Shown piece by piece: positions 17,755 to 27,408 of a DNA stretch of 64,000 nt. The translations under genes and the position numbers were made by a program. Every line of letters starts with the position of its first letter. Positions within the stretch are counted from its first letter, which is position 1. Below the pieces are notes generated by a model. The model was not told where the DNA came from, did not search any database, and saw only the letters and a list, made by a program, of their open reading frames with translations. This DNA is from Variovorax guangxiensis (GTDB lineage Bacteria > Pseudomonadota > Gammaproteobacteria > Burkholderiales > Burkholderiaceae_C), in the NCBI RefSeq assembly GCF_003952165.1, contig NZ_RXFT01000002.1:434001-498000 (forward strand), given 5' to 3'.

Positions 17755-18252
17755 TCAGGTCGCGCGCGCCCGACTTGTCGCGCCCAGGTGCGCCAGCGGC
17801 AGCGCGCTGCTGGCCTTCACCTCGCCCAGCGAGAAGCTGGTGTGCAGGTCCTTCACGTTGGGGAGGTTCATCAGGTGCTGGCGCGCGAAGGCCGAGAAGC
17901 TGTCGAGGTCCTGCGCCACCACCTGCAGCTCGAAGGTGCCGGTGCCGCTGATGTAGTGGCAGGCGATCACGTCGGGCAGCTTGCGGATCGCGTCCTCCAG
18001 GCGGCGCGTGGCCTCGTGGGTGACGCGCTCCGTGTCGACCCGCACGAAGGCGAGCACGCCCAGGCCGATCTTGTGGCGGTCGATCTCGGCGTGGTAGCCC
18101 TTGATGAAGCCGGCTTCCTCCAGCGCGCGCACCCGGCGCCAGCAGGGCGCGGCCGACAGGCCCACGCGCTGCGCAAGCTCGGCGTTGGTAAGGCGTCCGT
18201 CGGCCTGCAGTTCTTGCAGGATTGCGAGGTCGAACTTGTCGATGCTTTCCAT
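17755..18252 (-). CDS. Lrp/AsnC family transcriptional regulator
   Basis: A 165-residue regulator. The start at 18252 gives the standard Lrp opening DKFDLAILQELQADGRLTN, followed by the helix-turn-helix ELAQRVGLSAAPCWRRVRAL. The C-terminal RAM (AsnC) ligand domain runs from about residue 65 (VLAFVRVDTE, then ACHYISGTGTFELQVVA). It is divergent from the indolepyruvate oxidoreductase gene, with 175 bases between starts. Control of that gene in response to an amino acid is likely, as for Lrp-type regulators beside amino-acid catabolic enzymes. Confidence 0.9.
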   Translation of the reverse strand: MESIDKFDLAILQELQADGRLTNAELAQRVGLSAAPCWRRVRALEEAGFIKGYHAEIDRHKIGLGVLAFVRVDTERVTHEATRRLEDAIRKLPDVIACHYISGTGTFELQVVAQDLDSFSAFARQHLMNLPNVKDLHTSFSLGEVKASSALPLAHLGATSRARAT

Positions 18253-18427
18253 GGATGCCGATGTTAAGCAAGATTCTTTCTGGAAGCTCGTTTTTTCGGG
18301 CAAAGAACGCAAACACCTGTCGCGGACCCCGGCATACACTTTGCGTGATCATGGGCTCGTGCCCTACCCGGGCACAGACCCAGAAACAGCCAGGCCCACG
18401 AGGCCCTGCCAAACGGAGACAGACGAC

Positions 18428-21400
18428 ATGAATGCACCGCTACCCGCGCACATTCGCAAGGCCCTAGAAACCGTCACGCTCGACGACAAATACTCCCTCG
18501 ACTACGGCCGCGCATTCATGAGCGGCGTGCAGGCCCTGGTGAAGCTGCCCATGCTGCAGCGGCTGCGCGACCAGCAGGCCGGCAAGAACACCGCCGGCTT
18601 CATCAGCGGCTACCGCGGCTCCCCGCTCGGCGGCTACGACCAGGCGCTGTGGAAGGCCAGCAAGTTCCTCAAGGAACAGAACATCGTCTTCCAGCCCGGC
18701 GTCAATGAAGAGCTCGCCGCCACCGCGCTCTGGGGCACCCAGCAGCTGGGCTTCTCCCCGCAGGGCACCAACAAGTTCGACGGCGTCTTCGGCATCTGGT
18801 ACGGCAAGGGCCCGGGCGTGGACCGCTGCTCCGACGTCTTCAAGCACGCCAACATGGCCGGCACCACCGAGTACGGCGGCGTGATCGCGGTGGCGGGCGA
18901 CGACCACATCTCCAAGAGCTCCACCGCCGCGCACCAGAGCGACCACATCTTCAAGGCCTGCGGCACGCCGGTGTTCTTCCCGGCGAACGTGCAGGAAATC
19001 CTGGACCTGGGCATCCACGCCTTCGCCATGAGCCGTTTCGCGGGCGTGTGGTCGGGCATGAAGACGATCCAGGAGATCGTCGAGTCGAGCGCCACGGCGA
19101 TGATCGACCCCGACCGCGTCGAGATCGTCATTCCCACCGACTTCGAGATGCCGCCCGGCGGCCTGCACATTCGCTGGCCCGACCACGCGCTGGAGCAGGA
19201 AGCCCGGCTCATGCACTACAAGTGGTACGCCGCGCTGGCCTACATCCGCGCCAACCGGCTCAACCACAACGTGATCGAGGGCCCCAACGACCGCTTCGGC
19301 ATCATGGCCAGCGGCAAGGCCTACAACGACACCCGCCAGGCGCTCATCGACCTGGGCCTGGACGACGCGGCCTGCCGTCAGCTCGGCATCCGCCTGCACA
19401 AGGTGGGCGTGGTGTGGCCGCTGGAGGCGCAGCTCACGCGCCAGTTCGCCACCGGCCTGCAGGAGATCCTGGTGGTGGAAGAGAAGCGCCAGGTCATCGA
19501 ATACCAGCTCAAGGAAGAGCTCTACAACTGGCGCCCCGACGTCCGGCCGAACGTGGTCGGCAAGTTCGACGAGGGCGAGGTGCATGCGGCCGAGGGCTAC
19601 TCGGGCGGCGAATGGTCGATGCCCAACCCGACCTCGCACACGCTGCTGCGCGCCAACGCCGACCTGAACCCGGCGCTCATCGCCAAGGCCATCGCCTCGC
19701 GCCTGAAGAAGACCGGCCTCCTGGCCGCGGCCGGAGCCGACATGGCCGCGCGCATCGACGCGCAGCTCGCCATCCTGGAAGCCAAGGAGCGCTCGATGGC
19801 GCTGCAGCAGGCTTCCACCGGCGTGGCCGACGCCACGCGCCAGCCGTGGTTCTGCTCGGGCTGCCCGCACAACACCAGCACCGTGGTGCCCGAGGGCTCG
19901 CGCGCAATGGGCGGCATCGGCTGCCACTTCATGGCGACCTGGATGGACCGCTCCACCATCGGCTTCACGCAGATGGGCGGCGAGGGCGTGCCGTGGGTGG
20001 GCCAGCAGCCCTTCACCACCGACCAGCACATCTTCGCGAATCTGGGCGACGGCACCTACTTCCACAGCGGCCTGCTGGCCATCCGCCAGAGCATCGCGGC
20101 GGGCGTGAACATCACCTACAAGATCCTCTACAACGACGCGGTCGCCATGACCGGCGGCCAGCAGGTCGGCGAACGGCCCGAGGGCCACTCGGTGCTGCAG
20201 ATCGCCGAGAGCCTGCATGCCGAGGGCGCGAAGAAGGTGGTGATCGTCACCGACGAGCCCGAGAAGTACGAGGGCGTGAGCATCCCCGGCGACCACGTGC
20301 AGGTGAAGCACCGCGACCTGCTCGATGACGTGCAGCGCGAGTTCCGCGCCATCCCCGGCACCACGGCCATCATCTACGACCAGACCTGCGCCACCGAGAA
20401 GCGCCGCCGCCGCAAGCGCGGCACGGCGGTCGATCCGGCCAAGCGCGTGGTCATCAACGAACTGGTCTGCGAAGGCTGCGGCGACTGCAGCGTGCAGAGC
20501 AACTGCCTGAGCGTGGAGCCGCTGGAGACCGAGTTCGGCCGCAAGCGCACCATCAACCAGAGCAGCTGCAACAAGGACATGAGCTGCCTGAAGGGCTTCT
20601 GCCCGAGCTTCGTGACCGTAGAGGGCGGCCAGCTGAAGAAGAAGGGCAAGAACAAGGCGGCCACACCGGCCGAGTTCGGCCTGCTGCCCGAACCCTCGAT
20701 TCCGTCGCTGGCCGGCGGCAGGGTCTGGGGCGTGGTGGTGGCGGGCGTGGGCGGCACCGGCGTCATCACCATCGGCCAGCTGCTGGGCATGGCGGCGCAC
20801 ATCGAAGCCAAGGGCATCGTCACGCAAGATGCCGCCGGCCTCGCGCAGAAGGGCGGCGCCACCTGGAGCCACGTGCTCATCGGCGACACGCAGGACGACA
20901 TCCGCACCACCCGCGTGGGTACGGCGGCGGCCGACCTGATCCTGGCCTGCGACCCGCTGGTCACGGTGAACGCCGAGACCATGGCGCGCATGCGCGAAGG
21001 GCGCACGCACGTCGCGCTCAACAGCCACAGCTCGCCGACGGCCGCCTTCGTGCACAATGCCAACTGGAAGAACCCCGAGGAAGCCTGCGCCGCCGAGATC
21101 GCGCGTGCCGTGGGCGTGGACGGCGTAGGCAGCTTCGACGCCGACGCCACCGCGACCGCGCTGATGGGCGACACCATCTACGTCAACCCGATGATCCTGG
21201 GCTACGCCTGGCAGAAGGGCTGGATCCCGCTGGCGCACGAGTCGCTGATGCGCGCCATCGAGCTGAACGCCGTGGCCGTCGAGAACAACAAGGCGGCTTT
21301 CGAATGGGGCCGCCAGGCAGCCGTGCGGCCGGAAGAGCTGGTCAAGCGCGTGCGCCCGGGGCAGGTCATCGAGTTCAAGAAGCGCGAGTCGGTGGAGAGC

Positions 21401-22039
21401 ATCGTCGAGCGCCGCGCGGAGTTCCTCACCGGCTACCAGAACGCCGCCTATGCCGAGGAATACAAGCGCTTCGTGGGCAAGGTGCGCCAGGCCGAGTCGG
21501 CCGTGGGCAAGAGCACCGCGCTGACCGAGGCGGTGGCGCGCTATCTGTTCAAGCTGATGGCGTACAAGGACGAGTACGAAGTCGCCCGCCTGCATACCGA
21601 CCGCACTTTCCTCGATCGCATCGAGGGCATGTTCGAAGGCGACTACAAGCTCAACTACCACCTGGCGCCGCCGATCATCGCGAAGAAGAACTCCAAGGGG
21701 CAGCTGCAGAAGCAGAAGTTCGGCCCCTGGATGCTGACGGGCTTCAGGCTGCTGGCCAGGCTCAAGGGCCTGCGCGGCACGGGGCTCGACATCTTCGGCC
21801 GCACGGAAGAGCGCAAGACCGAGCGCGCACTGATCGGCGAATACCGCGCCGCCATCGAGGAAGTCATCGGCGCCCTGCGTGCCGACAACCACGCGCTGGC
21901 GCTGGAGATCGCGAGCCTGCCGGAGCAGATCCGCGGCTACGGCCACGTGAAGGACCGCAACCTGGCGGCCGCCCGCACCCGCTGGAGCGAGCTGATGGCC
22001 AAGTGGCGCAACCCGCAGGGGCAGCGCGCGGCGGCCTGA
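18428..22039 (+). CDS. Indolepyruvate ferredoxin oxidoreductase family protein (fused subunits)
   Basis: A 1203-residue fused enzyme of the IOR family, oxidising aryl- or branched-chain 2-oxo acids to acyl-CoA with ferredoxin. The start at 18428 gives MNAPLPAHIRKALETVTLDD. The N-terminal POR-like half contains GFISGYRGSPLGGYD. A central TPP-binding half has WFCSGCPHNTS and GIGCHFMATWMD. Cysteine clusters for [4Fe-4S] centres follow (CEGCGDCSVQSNC and CLKGFCPSF). The C-terminal gamma part starts VAGVGGTGVITIGQLLG. The divergent Lrp gene probably regulates it. Downstream of its stop the native context is lost to an insertion element. Confidence 0.92.
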   Translation: MNAPLPAHIRKALETVTLDDKYSLDYGRAFMSGVQALVKLPMLQRLRDQQAGKNTAGFISGYRGSPLGGYDQALWKASKFLKEQNIVFQPGVNEELAATALWGTQQLGFSPQGTNKFDGVFGIWYGKGPGVDRCSDVFKHANMAGTTEYGGVIAVAGDDHISKSSTAAHQSDHIFKACGTPVFFPANVQEILDLGIHAFAMSRFAGVWSGMKTIQEIVESSATAMIDPDRVEIVIPTDFEMPPGGLHIRWPDHALEQEARLMHYKWYAALAYIRANRLNHNVIEGPNDRFGIMASGKAYNDTRQALIDLGLDDAACRQLGIRLHKVGVVWPLEAQLTRQFATGLQEILVVEEKRQVIEYQLKEELYNWRPDVRPNVVGKFDEGEVHAAEGYSGGEWSMPNPTSHTLLRANADLNPALIAKAIASRLKKTGLLAAAGADMAARIDAQLAILEAKERSMALQQASTGVADATRQPWFCSGCPHNTSTVVPEGSRAMGGIGCHFMATWMDRSTIGFTQMGGEGVPWVGQQPFTTDQHIFANLGDGTYFHSGLLAIRQSIAAGVNITYKILYNDAVAMTGGQQVGERPEGHSVLQIAESLHAEGAKKVVIVTDEPEKYEGVSIPGDHVQVKHRDLLDDVQREFRAIPGTTAIIYDQTCATEKRRRRKRGTAVDPAKRVVINELVCEGCGDCSVQSNCLSVEPLETEFGRKRTINQSSCNKDMSCLKGFCPSFVTVEGGQLKKKGKNKAATPAEFGLLPEPSIPSLAGGRVWGVVVAGVGGTGVITIGQLLGMAAHIEAKGIVTQDAAGLAQKGGATWSHVLIGDTQDDIRTTRVGTAAADLILACDPLVTVNAETMARMREGRTHVALNSHSSPTAAFVHNANWKNPEEACAAEIARAVGVDGVGSFDADATATALMGDTIYVNPMILGYAWQKGWIPLAHESLMRAIELNAVAVENNKAAFEWGRQAAVRPEELVKRVRPGQVIEFKKRESVESIVERRAEFLTGYQNAAYAEEYKRFVGKVRQAESAVGKSTALTEAVARYLFKLMAYKDEYEVARLHTDRTFLDRIEGMFEGDYKLNYHLAPPIIAKKNSKGQLQKQKFGPWMLTGFRLLARLKGLRGTGLDIFGRTEERKTERALIGEYRAAIEEVIGALRADNHALALEIASLPEQIRGYGHVKDRNLAAARTRWSELMAKWRNPQGQRAAA

Positions 22040-22061
22040 GCCAGGATCGCAGGAGGCCGGC

Positions 22062-22185
22062 TCAGTCGGACTGGTTGTCGGCGAGCCGGCCGTCCAGCCG
22101 GGCGCGTGCGGCCACCAGGGCGCCGTGGATCTTCTGTTCGAACACTTCGCGAGGCGGCAGGACGGTGAGGTATTCCGCCACGTGA
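22062..22185 (-). pseudogene. C-terminal remnant of an unidentified host gene cut by the IS481 element
   Basis: A reverse-strand frame ends in TGA at 22062-22064 and encodes a plausible C-terminus (HVAEYLTVLPPREVFEQKIH, then ALVAARARLDGRLADNQSD) in normal host codon style. Reading upstream it runs directly into the decayed IS481 sequence at about 22186, so the 5' part of the gene is gone. It converges on the oxidoreductase gene. I do not recognise the family from this short fragment. Confidence 0.5.
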
Positions 22186-23094
22186 ACCAAGACCGGCTAT
22201 TCGCTGCTCAAGCGCCATGCGCTGCAAGGCATGGCGCAAGCATGCACACCGCGCAGCACGCGACCGCTGAACTCTCCTACGCGCAGCACCGATGCGCTGG
22301 AGCAGGCCGTGGTCCAGCTGCGGCGCGAGCACCCCAGTTGGGGTGGACGCAAGATCGCCCGCCGGCTGGCCGACCAGGGCCTGGGCGAGGTTCCTGCGCC
22401 CAGCACCGTCACCAACATCCTGCATCGCCATGGGCTGATCACTCCAGAGTCCAGCAAGGCAAGCGAACACTGGTGCCGTTTCGAGCACGAGCAGCCCAAT
22501 GCCCTGTGGCAGATCGACTTCAAGGGCGACTTCGCCATGGCTGCGGCGCGCTGCTATCCGCGGACCGTGCTGGACGACCATTCGCGCTTCAATCTCGCGC
22601 TGAGGGCTTGTCCCAGCGTGGGCACCGACAGTGTGCGACCGCACCTGGAGCAGGTCTTTGCCCGCTATGGGCTGCCGGTGCGCATCAACACGGACAACGG
22701 CGCTCCCTGGGGCGCTCCGCGTCAACCGGCGCATGGACTGTCCGAGCTGGGCGTGTGGCTCATCAGGCTGGGGATTCGGCTGAGCCACAGCGCGCCGTAC
22801 CACCCTCAGACCAACGGCAAGATCGAACGCTTCCACCGCTCGCTGAACACGGAGGTGCTCGCCGGGCGCAGCTTCGCCGATCTGGGCCAGGCCCAGGCGG
22901 CCTTCGAGCGCTGGCGCGGCATCTACAACCACGAGCGTCCACACGACGCGCTGGACCTTCTCACGCCCGCCAAGCGCTACGCGATCAGCCCCAGGCCCTA
23001 TCCGCGGGCGTTGGCTCCCATCGAGTACCAGCAGGGGGACACATCAGCCGTTCATGCGGCTGGACTTGAAATCCCCCTGACGGCAAGGCGATAA
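22186..23094 (+). pseudogene. IS481-family transposase, N-terminus missing
   Basis: The frame runs from a stop at 22183-22185 into TKTGYSLLKRHALQGMAQ, which matches the middle of the helix-turn-helix region of IS481 transposases. The first 35-40 residues (including the usual CRRFGIS segment) are absent. The catalytic core is intact: WQIDFKGDF with the first Asp, INTDNGAPWG with the second, and NGKIERFHRSLNTE with the Glu. The tail WRGIYNHERPHDAL is typical. A start codon at 22231 lies too far in to restore the DNA-binding part. Confidence 0.8.
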
Positions 23095-23137
23095 CCTGCC
23101 AGAGTGTTTCCTATGTCTGCGCACACCTGTCCATACA
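22186..23137 (+). mobile_element. IS481-family insertion sequence, 5'-truncated
   Basis: The element keeps most of an IS481 transposase but lacks its left end. The right end is tentatively at 23137, where the sequence reads ...TCCATACA, giving the ACA end expected for the family. The left boundary is the junction with the remnant gene near 22186. No matching left terminal repeat was found, so the copy cannot move on its own. Confidence 0.7.
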
Positions 23138-23425
23138 GAGCATCAAAAGATCGAGATCACAGCCCGAATGGCTGCGGTCAGCTGTTTGCAAGTCACTATC
23201 TCGATGCTCTTCGAACTCATCAGCGGCAAAAATCTCCAGTGGTCATCTGGTAGTGAAGGCAGGAGCTCCAAGCCAGTTGATACTCTTGCCTCTGCGCAGC
23301 GGGGCAAGCCTGCTGCAGCCCAGTCGGAGGTCGCGGACACTCGACTGATCTACGTCATCGGCGTAAAGCTTGAACTGGTTATGCAGAGATCCGGAGGGCC
23401 CTGCCTCAAGGGGGTACTCCAAAGT
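23138..23425. other. Gap between the IS481 end and the peptide exporter gene; no supported gene
   Basis: A 288-base stretch of mixed composition. A 65-codon GTG frame on the reverse strand (23143-23340) has no ribosome-binding site and no recognisable product. No clear terminator was seen after the exporter gene. The stretch may be scar DNA from the arrival of the island. Confidence 0.4.
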
Positions 23426-25555
23426 TCAGGTGGATGGCGCTTCGACTGCTTTGCTCTCGACCAAGCGGCCATTCACGAAGTGGACAACTCTGTCGGCCGA
23501 AGCGATCGTTTCTGGCCTGTGAGCAACGATGATCCGAGTGATATGCAACGACCTGATCGCTGCGTTCACCTGCTTCTCCAACTCGACGTCTAGATGGCTG
23601 GTGGCTTCATCCAGAATCAAGATTTTCGGCTTCTTGAAAATGCTCCGGGCAAGCAAGATTCGCTGTTTTTGTCCTCCTGAAAGCGTGCTGCCCATGTCTC
23701 CCACCAAGGTCTCGTATCCCATCGGAAACATCATGATGTCGGTGTGAATTGCGGCCAGCTTGGCGCACTGCTCTATGTCCTCGCGGGACGCAGATTCGGT
23801 AAAGAAGGAAATGTTGTCCGCGATGGACCCAGCGAACAATGAATCGTCTTGCATGACTACACCCACCAAATCGCGGTACTTCTTCTTTCCGATATTCACG
23901 ATGTCGACGCCTCCCACCATAATCTTTCCGCTAGTTGGAGGAAGGGCCCCGATCAGCAGGTTCAACAGACTGCTCTTGCCGCTGCCCGATGGCCCTACTA
24001 TGGCGAGCGACTCCCCTTCCTCGACCTGCAGGCTTACCTTCTCCAAAATCAGCCGGTCGAACCTCGAATAACGGAATGAGACGTCATGTACTTCCAAGTT
24101 GAAGTGATGCAATTCACCAAGGTCAAAGTCCGCAGCATCATCGCTTTCCTCCTGCTCGGTGTAGACAATGTCGGCGAGACGCTCGCCTTGTAGTCGAAGC
24201 ATCCGGACTTCGAAATAGTTGTCGATCAGCGCTTGGACCCGGCCGGAGAACTGCTCCCTGTAGGCAAGAAAGCCCATCAGCACACCGATGGTAATCGAGC
24301 CTTCCAGCGAGAGAGTTGCAGCCCACCACACGGTGACGATCCGCTCTACGCCGAAGATGCATGGTGCCGCGTTTTTTACGATGAGCGTCGCTCTTTCAGT
24401 CCTTAATCCGGCATTCAGCTGATTGACTAGCATGCCCAGCCATGTCGCTCGTCGCTCTTCCCGCTTGCCGAAGAGACTGATTGCCTGAATCCCGCGTATG
24501 GTTTCCAGAAAGAACGAGTTTTGCTTCGCCGCATGCACGATCGCTTCGGTGTTGGCAGCCCAAGAGTAGCTGTACACGATCGATCGCACTAGGACGTATA
24601 AGCTCACCGAAAGCGCGACCGGTATGAAAAGAGTCCCGCCATAAAGCAGCATCGCGATGCCTGTGGCAATCGCCATAAAGCCATCGAGAATCGCATCAAG
24701 GAACGAGGTCGTGAGAGTCTTCTGGATCGAGTCGACTGCGGACGTCCTGGAAACCACGTCGCCCAGGTGGCGCTTCTGAAAGAAGTCCAGCGGCAGGTTT
24801 AACAGGTGGGCGAACACGCCGTTCTTCCATTGGAAGCCTAGAGATGTGTTTAGGTGGATCATCATCCAACCTCTGGCCGCAGTGATGCCGTTCTGCAGCA
24901 AGCACATACCGACGAAACACAGGGCGAGCATCCCGATCAGCGACTTGTCATCCGCCGGGATGCCGCGATCGACGATCCACTGGACATAGAAGGGCATCAG
25001 CAGCGAGAACATCTCCGCCGCCAGTGCCAGGAATGCGATCTGCCCCAGGGAGCGACGCAACCCGATGGTCCTGCCCATTAGGTCACGAATGCGAACGCGA
25101 GGCGCGGGCGCCTTTTTGACGAAGCCTGTGTCCGGATAGAGCTCGAGCGCTGCGCCCGTAAAGCATCGGGACAACTCCGCGATCGAAATCTGTCGTTGAC
25201 CGACGGCGGGATCGCAAATTACCGCGCTGTCGCCGCGGTACTCGACTAGCACCACGAAGTGCTGAAAGTTCCAATGAAGAACGCATGGAAGCGTGAGGTG
25301 CTCGACGCCATCCATGTCCAATTTCAGAGGTCGGCTCACCATCTTCAGCCGCGTCGCCAAATGCATGAGTTGACTGAAATTTAGCCCCTTGAGCGAGATC
25401 GGGAATCTACGTCGTAGTGTTCGCAGGTCAACGGAGTGGCCATAGAAGGAGGCGACCATTGCAAGGCAAGCCAATCCACACTCGGAGCTCTCACTCTGAA
25501 GAATTGTAGGAAAGGTGCGACGCCAGCCCGACGATAGTTGATTCAGTACCTTCAT
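23426..25555 (-). CDS. Peptidase-containing ABC transporter (C39 peptidase, bacteriocin-type exporter)
   Basis: A 709-residue PCAT protein. The ATG at 25553-25555 overlaps the HlyD stop (ATGA). Residues 1-135 are a C39 double-glycine peptidase: Gln20, Cys26 in SECGLACL, His99 in NFQHFVVL and Asp115 in CDPAVG. A six-helix membrane domain follows at about 160-430. The ATPase domain has GPSGSGKSS, LSGGQKQR and ILILDEATSHLD with a late His (VAHRPE). It should cut the leader of the small precursor after its Gly-Gly site and export the core. It is the last gene of the reverse operon. Confidence 0.93.
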   Translation of the reverse strand: MKVLNQLSSGWRRTFPTILQSESSECGLACLAMVASFYGHSVDLRTLRRRFPISLKGLNFSQLMHLATRLKMVSRPLKLDMDGVEHLTLPCVLHWNFQHFVVLVEYRGDSAVICDPAVGQRQISIAELSRCFTGAALELYPDTGFVKKAPAPRVRIRDLMGRTIGLRRSLGQIAFLALAAEMFSLLMPFYVQWIVDRGIPADDKSLIGMLALCFVGMCLLQNGITAARGWMMIHLNTSLGFQWKNGVFAHLLNLPLDFFQKRHLGDVVSRTSAVDSIQKTLTTSFLDAILDGFMAIATGIAMLLYGGTLFIPVALSVSLYVLVRSIVYSYSWAANTEAIVHAAKQNSFFLETIRGIQAISLFGKREERRATWLGMLVNQLNAGLRTERATLIVKNAAPCIFGVERIVTVWWAATLSLEGSITIGVLMGFLAYREQFSGRVQALIDNYFEVRMLRLQGERLADIVYTEQEESDDAADFDLGELHHFNLEVHDVSFRYSRFDRLILEKVSLQVEEGESLAIVGPSGSGKSSLLNLLIGALPPTSGKIMVGGVDIVNIGKKKYRDLVGVVMQDDSLFAGSIADNISFFTESASREDIEQCAKLAAIHTDIMMFPMGYETLVGDMGSTLSGGQKQRILLARSIFKKPKILILDEATSHLDVELEKQVNAAIRSLHITRIIVAHRPETIASADRVVHFVNGRLVESKAVEAPST

Positions 25556-26841
25556 TGGATGTGCGCGCCTCGGTTCCTCAAGCCGAGAAGCGGTTCGAGC
25601 ATCCACTCGTAAAGTCGTCTGGTCTCCAAGAATACGTCGCCGTCTACCAGCAAACCGACACGCAGTGGCTCGGGCCGGTCTGCCACTTGGATGGATTGGG
25701 AGCGCAGTTTGACGGTGACCCTGTACAGGCCTTCATCAGTCAATCGCCTGCCGTTGACCATGGGCGCAAACCCAAGGCCTAGATCGACTGTCGAGATGGG
25801 GGCATCGGAGATATCGCGAACCGTACCGATCACCGTCCCAAACTTTTGGTACGGATAGGCTTGCAGCCGTAGTGATACTGTCGCGCCAGGGCGCATGAAG
25901 CCCATGGCCCGACTGTTGGCAAAAAGTTCCGCCTGCAATGGCGAATCGAGCGGAATTAGGCTCGCCAAAGCGCGCTGGCCTGTCACAGTGTCACCGCGTC
26001 GCGCAGTGACACCGACCAGTCGGCCATCGTCCGGCGCATTGATCGTTAATTCATATCTGTTGGAGTTCTCAAGAGACTCTTGCTGCAGATCGGCGATTTC
26101 CCTGTCAAACTGCAGCAATTGATTGTCGAGTCTGAAAGTATTGAGATTTTGTTCGGATCGATTGCTACGGAGTAGGCTCTGCTTTTCGATTTCATCTCGC
26201 TCCAATGCAGTCAGCAATTCCTGTTGCTCTAGTCCGTCACGCATTTTATCCGCTAGCATCTCGTTGGATATGAATCCCTGCTGCGTCAGCGATTCATAAC
26301 GGGAGGCATTTTGCTGCGTGAGTGACAATCGTTGTCTTTTAAGGAGTACTTGCTTTTTTAGGTTCGTGATTGCAGCCGTTAGTTGGGCTTCCGTTTCCTT
26401 CAATGCCTTTTTTTGGCTGGACGCGATTTCGACCGCTCGTTCGCGTTGCTCGGCCAATATCCTGAGTTTCTTTTTGTTCAGATTGCTGAGCGACGCCTGC
26501 GTACTCTCTTTCGCATTTGCATGCTTGTCGTTCGAGATGGTGAACAAAGGTTGCCCCTTGCGAACGAAAGATCCATCCTCGACCTTGATTTCCGACAGCG
26601 TTCCAGCCTGGTGCGTGTAGATCTTCACTAGTCCTGCACTTGGCAAGATGATGCCTCCGACCGTCGTGCGAGAGGTGTACTCCAGGAACACCAACATCAA
26701 GATCAATGTCGCAACAGCCAGACCGACGATCGTCACCATCAAGCTGAAGGTTTTGGGCCGAGAAAGCAGCGCAGCACCTATCTGGTTCGCGCTGCGCGAA
26801 GCAATAGCATCCGCGCGGAACGGTCCGGGACTCTTGGACAT
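25552..26841 (-). CDS. HlyD family secretion periplasmic adaptor
   Basis: A 429-residue adaptor. One membrane helix at about residues 33-53 follows a short cytoplasmic tail. A biotinyl-lipoyl half (GTLSEIKVEDGSFVRKGQPL) comes next, then a long coiled coil (about 105-255) rich in Lys, Gln and Glu, and the second lipoyl half (INAPDDGRLVGVTARRGDTV) with a beta-barrel. It bridges the C39 exporter to an outer-membrane TolC-type channel, which is not encoded here. The gene starts immediately after the small DUF6176-like gene with no gap, and its own stop overlaps the exporter start. Confidence 0.9.
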   Translation of the reverse strand: MSKSPGPFRADAIASRSANQIGAALLSRPKTFSLMVTIVGLAVATLILMLVFLEYTSRTTVGGIILPSAGLVKIYTHQAGTLSEIKVEDGSFVRKGQPLFTISNDKHANAKESTQASLSNLNKKKLRILAEQRERAVEIASSQKKALKETEAQLTAAITNLKKQVLLKRQRLSLTQQNASRYESLTQQGFISNEMLADKMRDGLEQQELLTALERDEIEKQSLLRSNRSEQNLNTFRLDNQLLQFDREIADLQQESLENSNRYELTINAPDDGRLVGVTARRGDTVTGQRALASLIPLDSPLQAELFANSRAMGFMRPGATVSLRLQAYPYQKFGTVIGTVRDISDAPISTVDLGLGFAPMVNGRRLTDEGLYRVTVKLRSQSIQVADRPEPLRVGLLVDGDVFLETRRLYEWMLEPLLGLRNRGAHIQ

Positions 26842-27408
26842 CTAATCTTGAATCTGCGTGTGTGTCATCAGCGGCCGGCAAGTAATACGCAGCGCTCGAT
26901 CCCAGGAAGCCTTGAAAGCTCGGTGGCGACGATCGATTTCCAAGTCCAGTATCAGTTCCTTTTTTTTGACGCTAATTCCGATCGGCCGCAACATGACTGC
27001 GAAAAGAAAGGCCTCATCCTCGATATAAAAAGAAAACCAGCTTTCGCACAAGACGCCTTCTTGCCTGATGGACTCGATCGCTTGTGCATGAAGGCTAGAC
27101 ATCGAAGAGCGCCAAACCGCCAAGGCAGATTCGCTGCGGGGCAACAACCTAATTACCGCCGTCGACGCGTTGACTTCTGACAATTCGAAAACCATGGTCT
27201 GCTGGCAGACGACATCAGCCAGCAACCTTGTCTCCAGCATGTGACAGGATGCCGGTGACGTGCGGCTTCGTGGGGCTCTCGAATAAGTCGCTAGGAACGA
27301 CGAGCCGCCCACCTCAAAAAACACTCGGATAGAGGATCTATCGCATCGCTCGGGTTCATTGCCAGCGTCGATACGTAGGATTTGAAGTTGTGCGTCAGTG
27401 ATATTCAT
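26842..27408 (-). CDS. Small protein with DUF6176-like C-terminal half, peptide-cluster component
   Basis: A 188-residue protein of unknown role. The N-terminal 70 residues match nothing I recognise. Residues about 85-175 resemble the ferredoxin-like DUF6176 fold: AVIRLLPRSES, a helix ending ESIRQEGVLCESWFSFYIED, a strand EAFLFAVMLRP, and HRAFKASWDRALR. It overlaps the YcaO-like gene by 14 bases and abuts hlyD, so it belongs to the operon. It could bind the precursor leader, partner the YcaO or give immunity; none of these is shown by sequence. No transmembrane segment is seen. Confidence 0.65.
   Translation of the reverse strand: MNITDAQLQILRIDAGNEPERCDRSSIRVFFEVGGSSFLATYSRAPRSRTSPASCHMLETRLLADVVCQQTMVFELSEVNASTAVIRLLPRSESALAVWRSSMSSLHAQAIESIRQEGVLCESWFSFYIEDEAFLFAVMLRPIGISVKKKELILDLEIDRRHRAFKASWDRALRITCRPLMTHTQIQD

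Noticed and set aside
18464..21946. A 1160-codon open frame on the minus strand opposite the oxidoreductase gene
   Set aside because: It is a shadow caused by high GC in third codon positions. The forward product matches a known family throughout, and the reverse product is a low-complexity Ala/Arg/Val/Asp/His sequence.
23143..23340. A 65-codon GTG frame downstream of the exporter as a second peptide or immunity gene
   Set aside because: No ribosome-binding site, no leader motif and no hydrophobic segment were seen.
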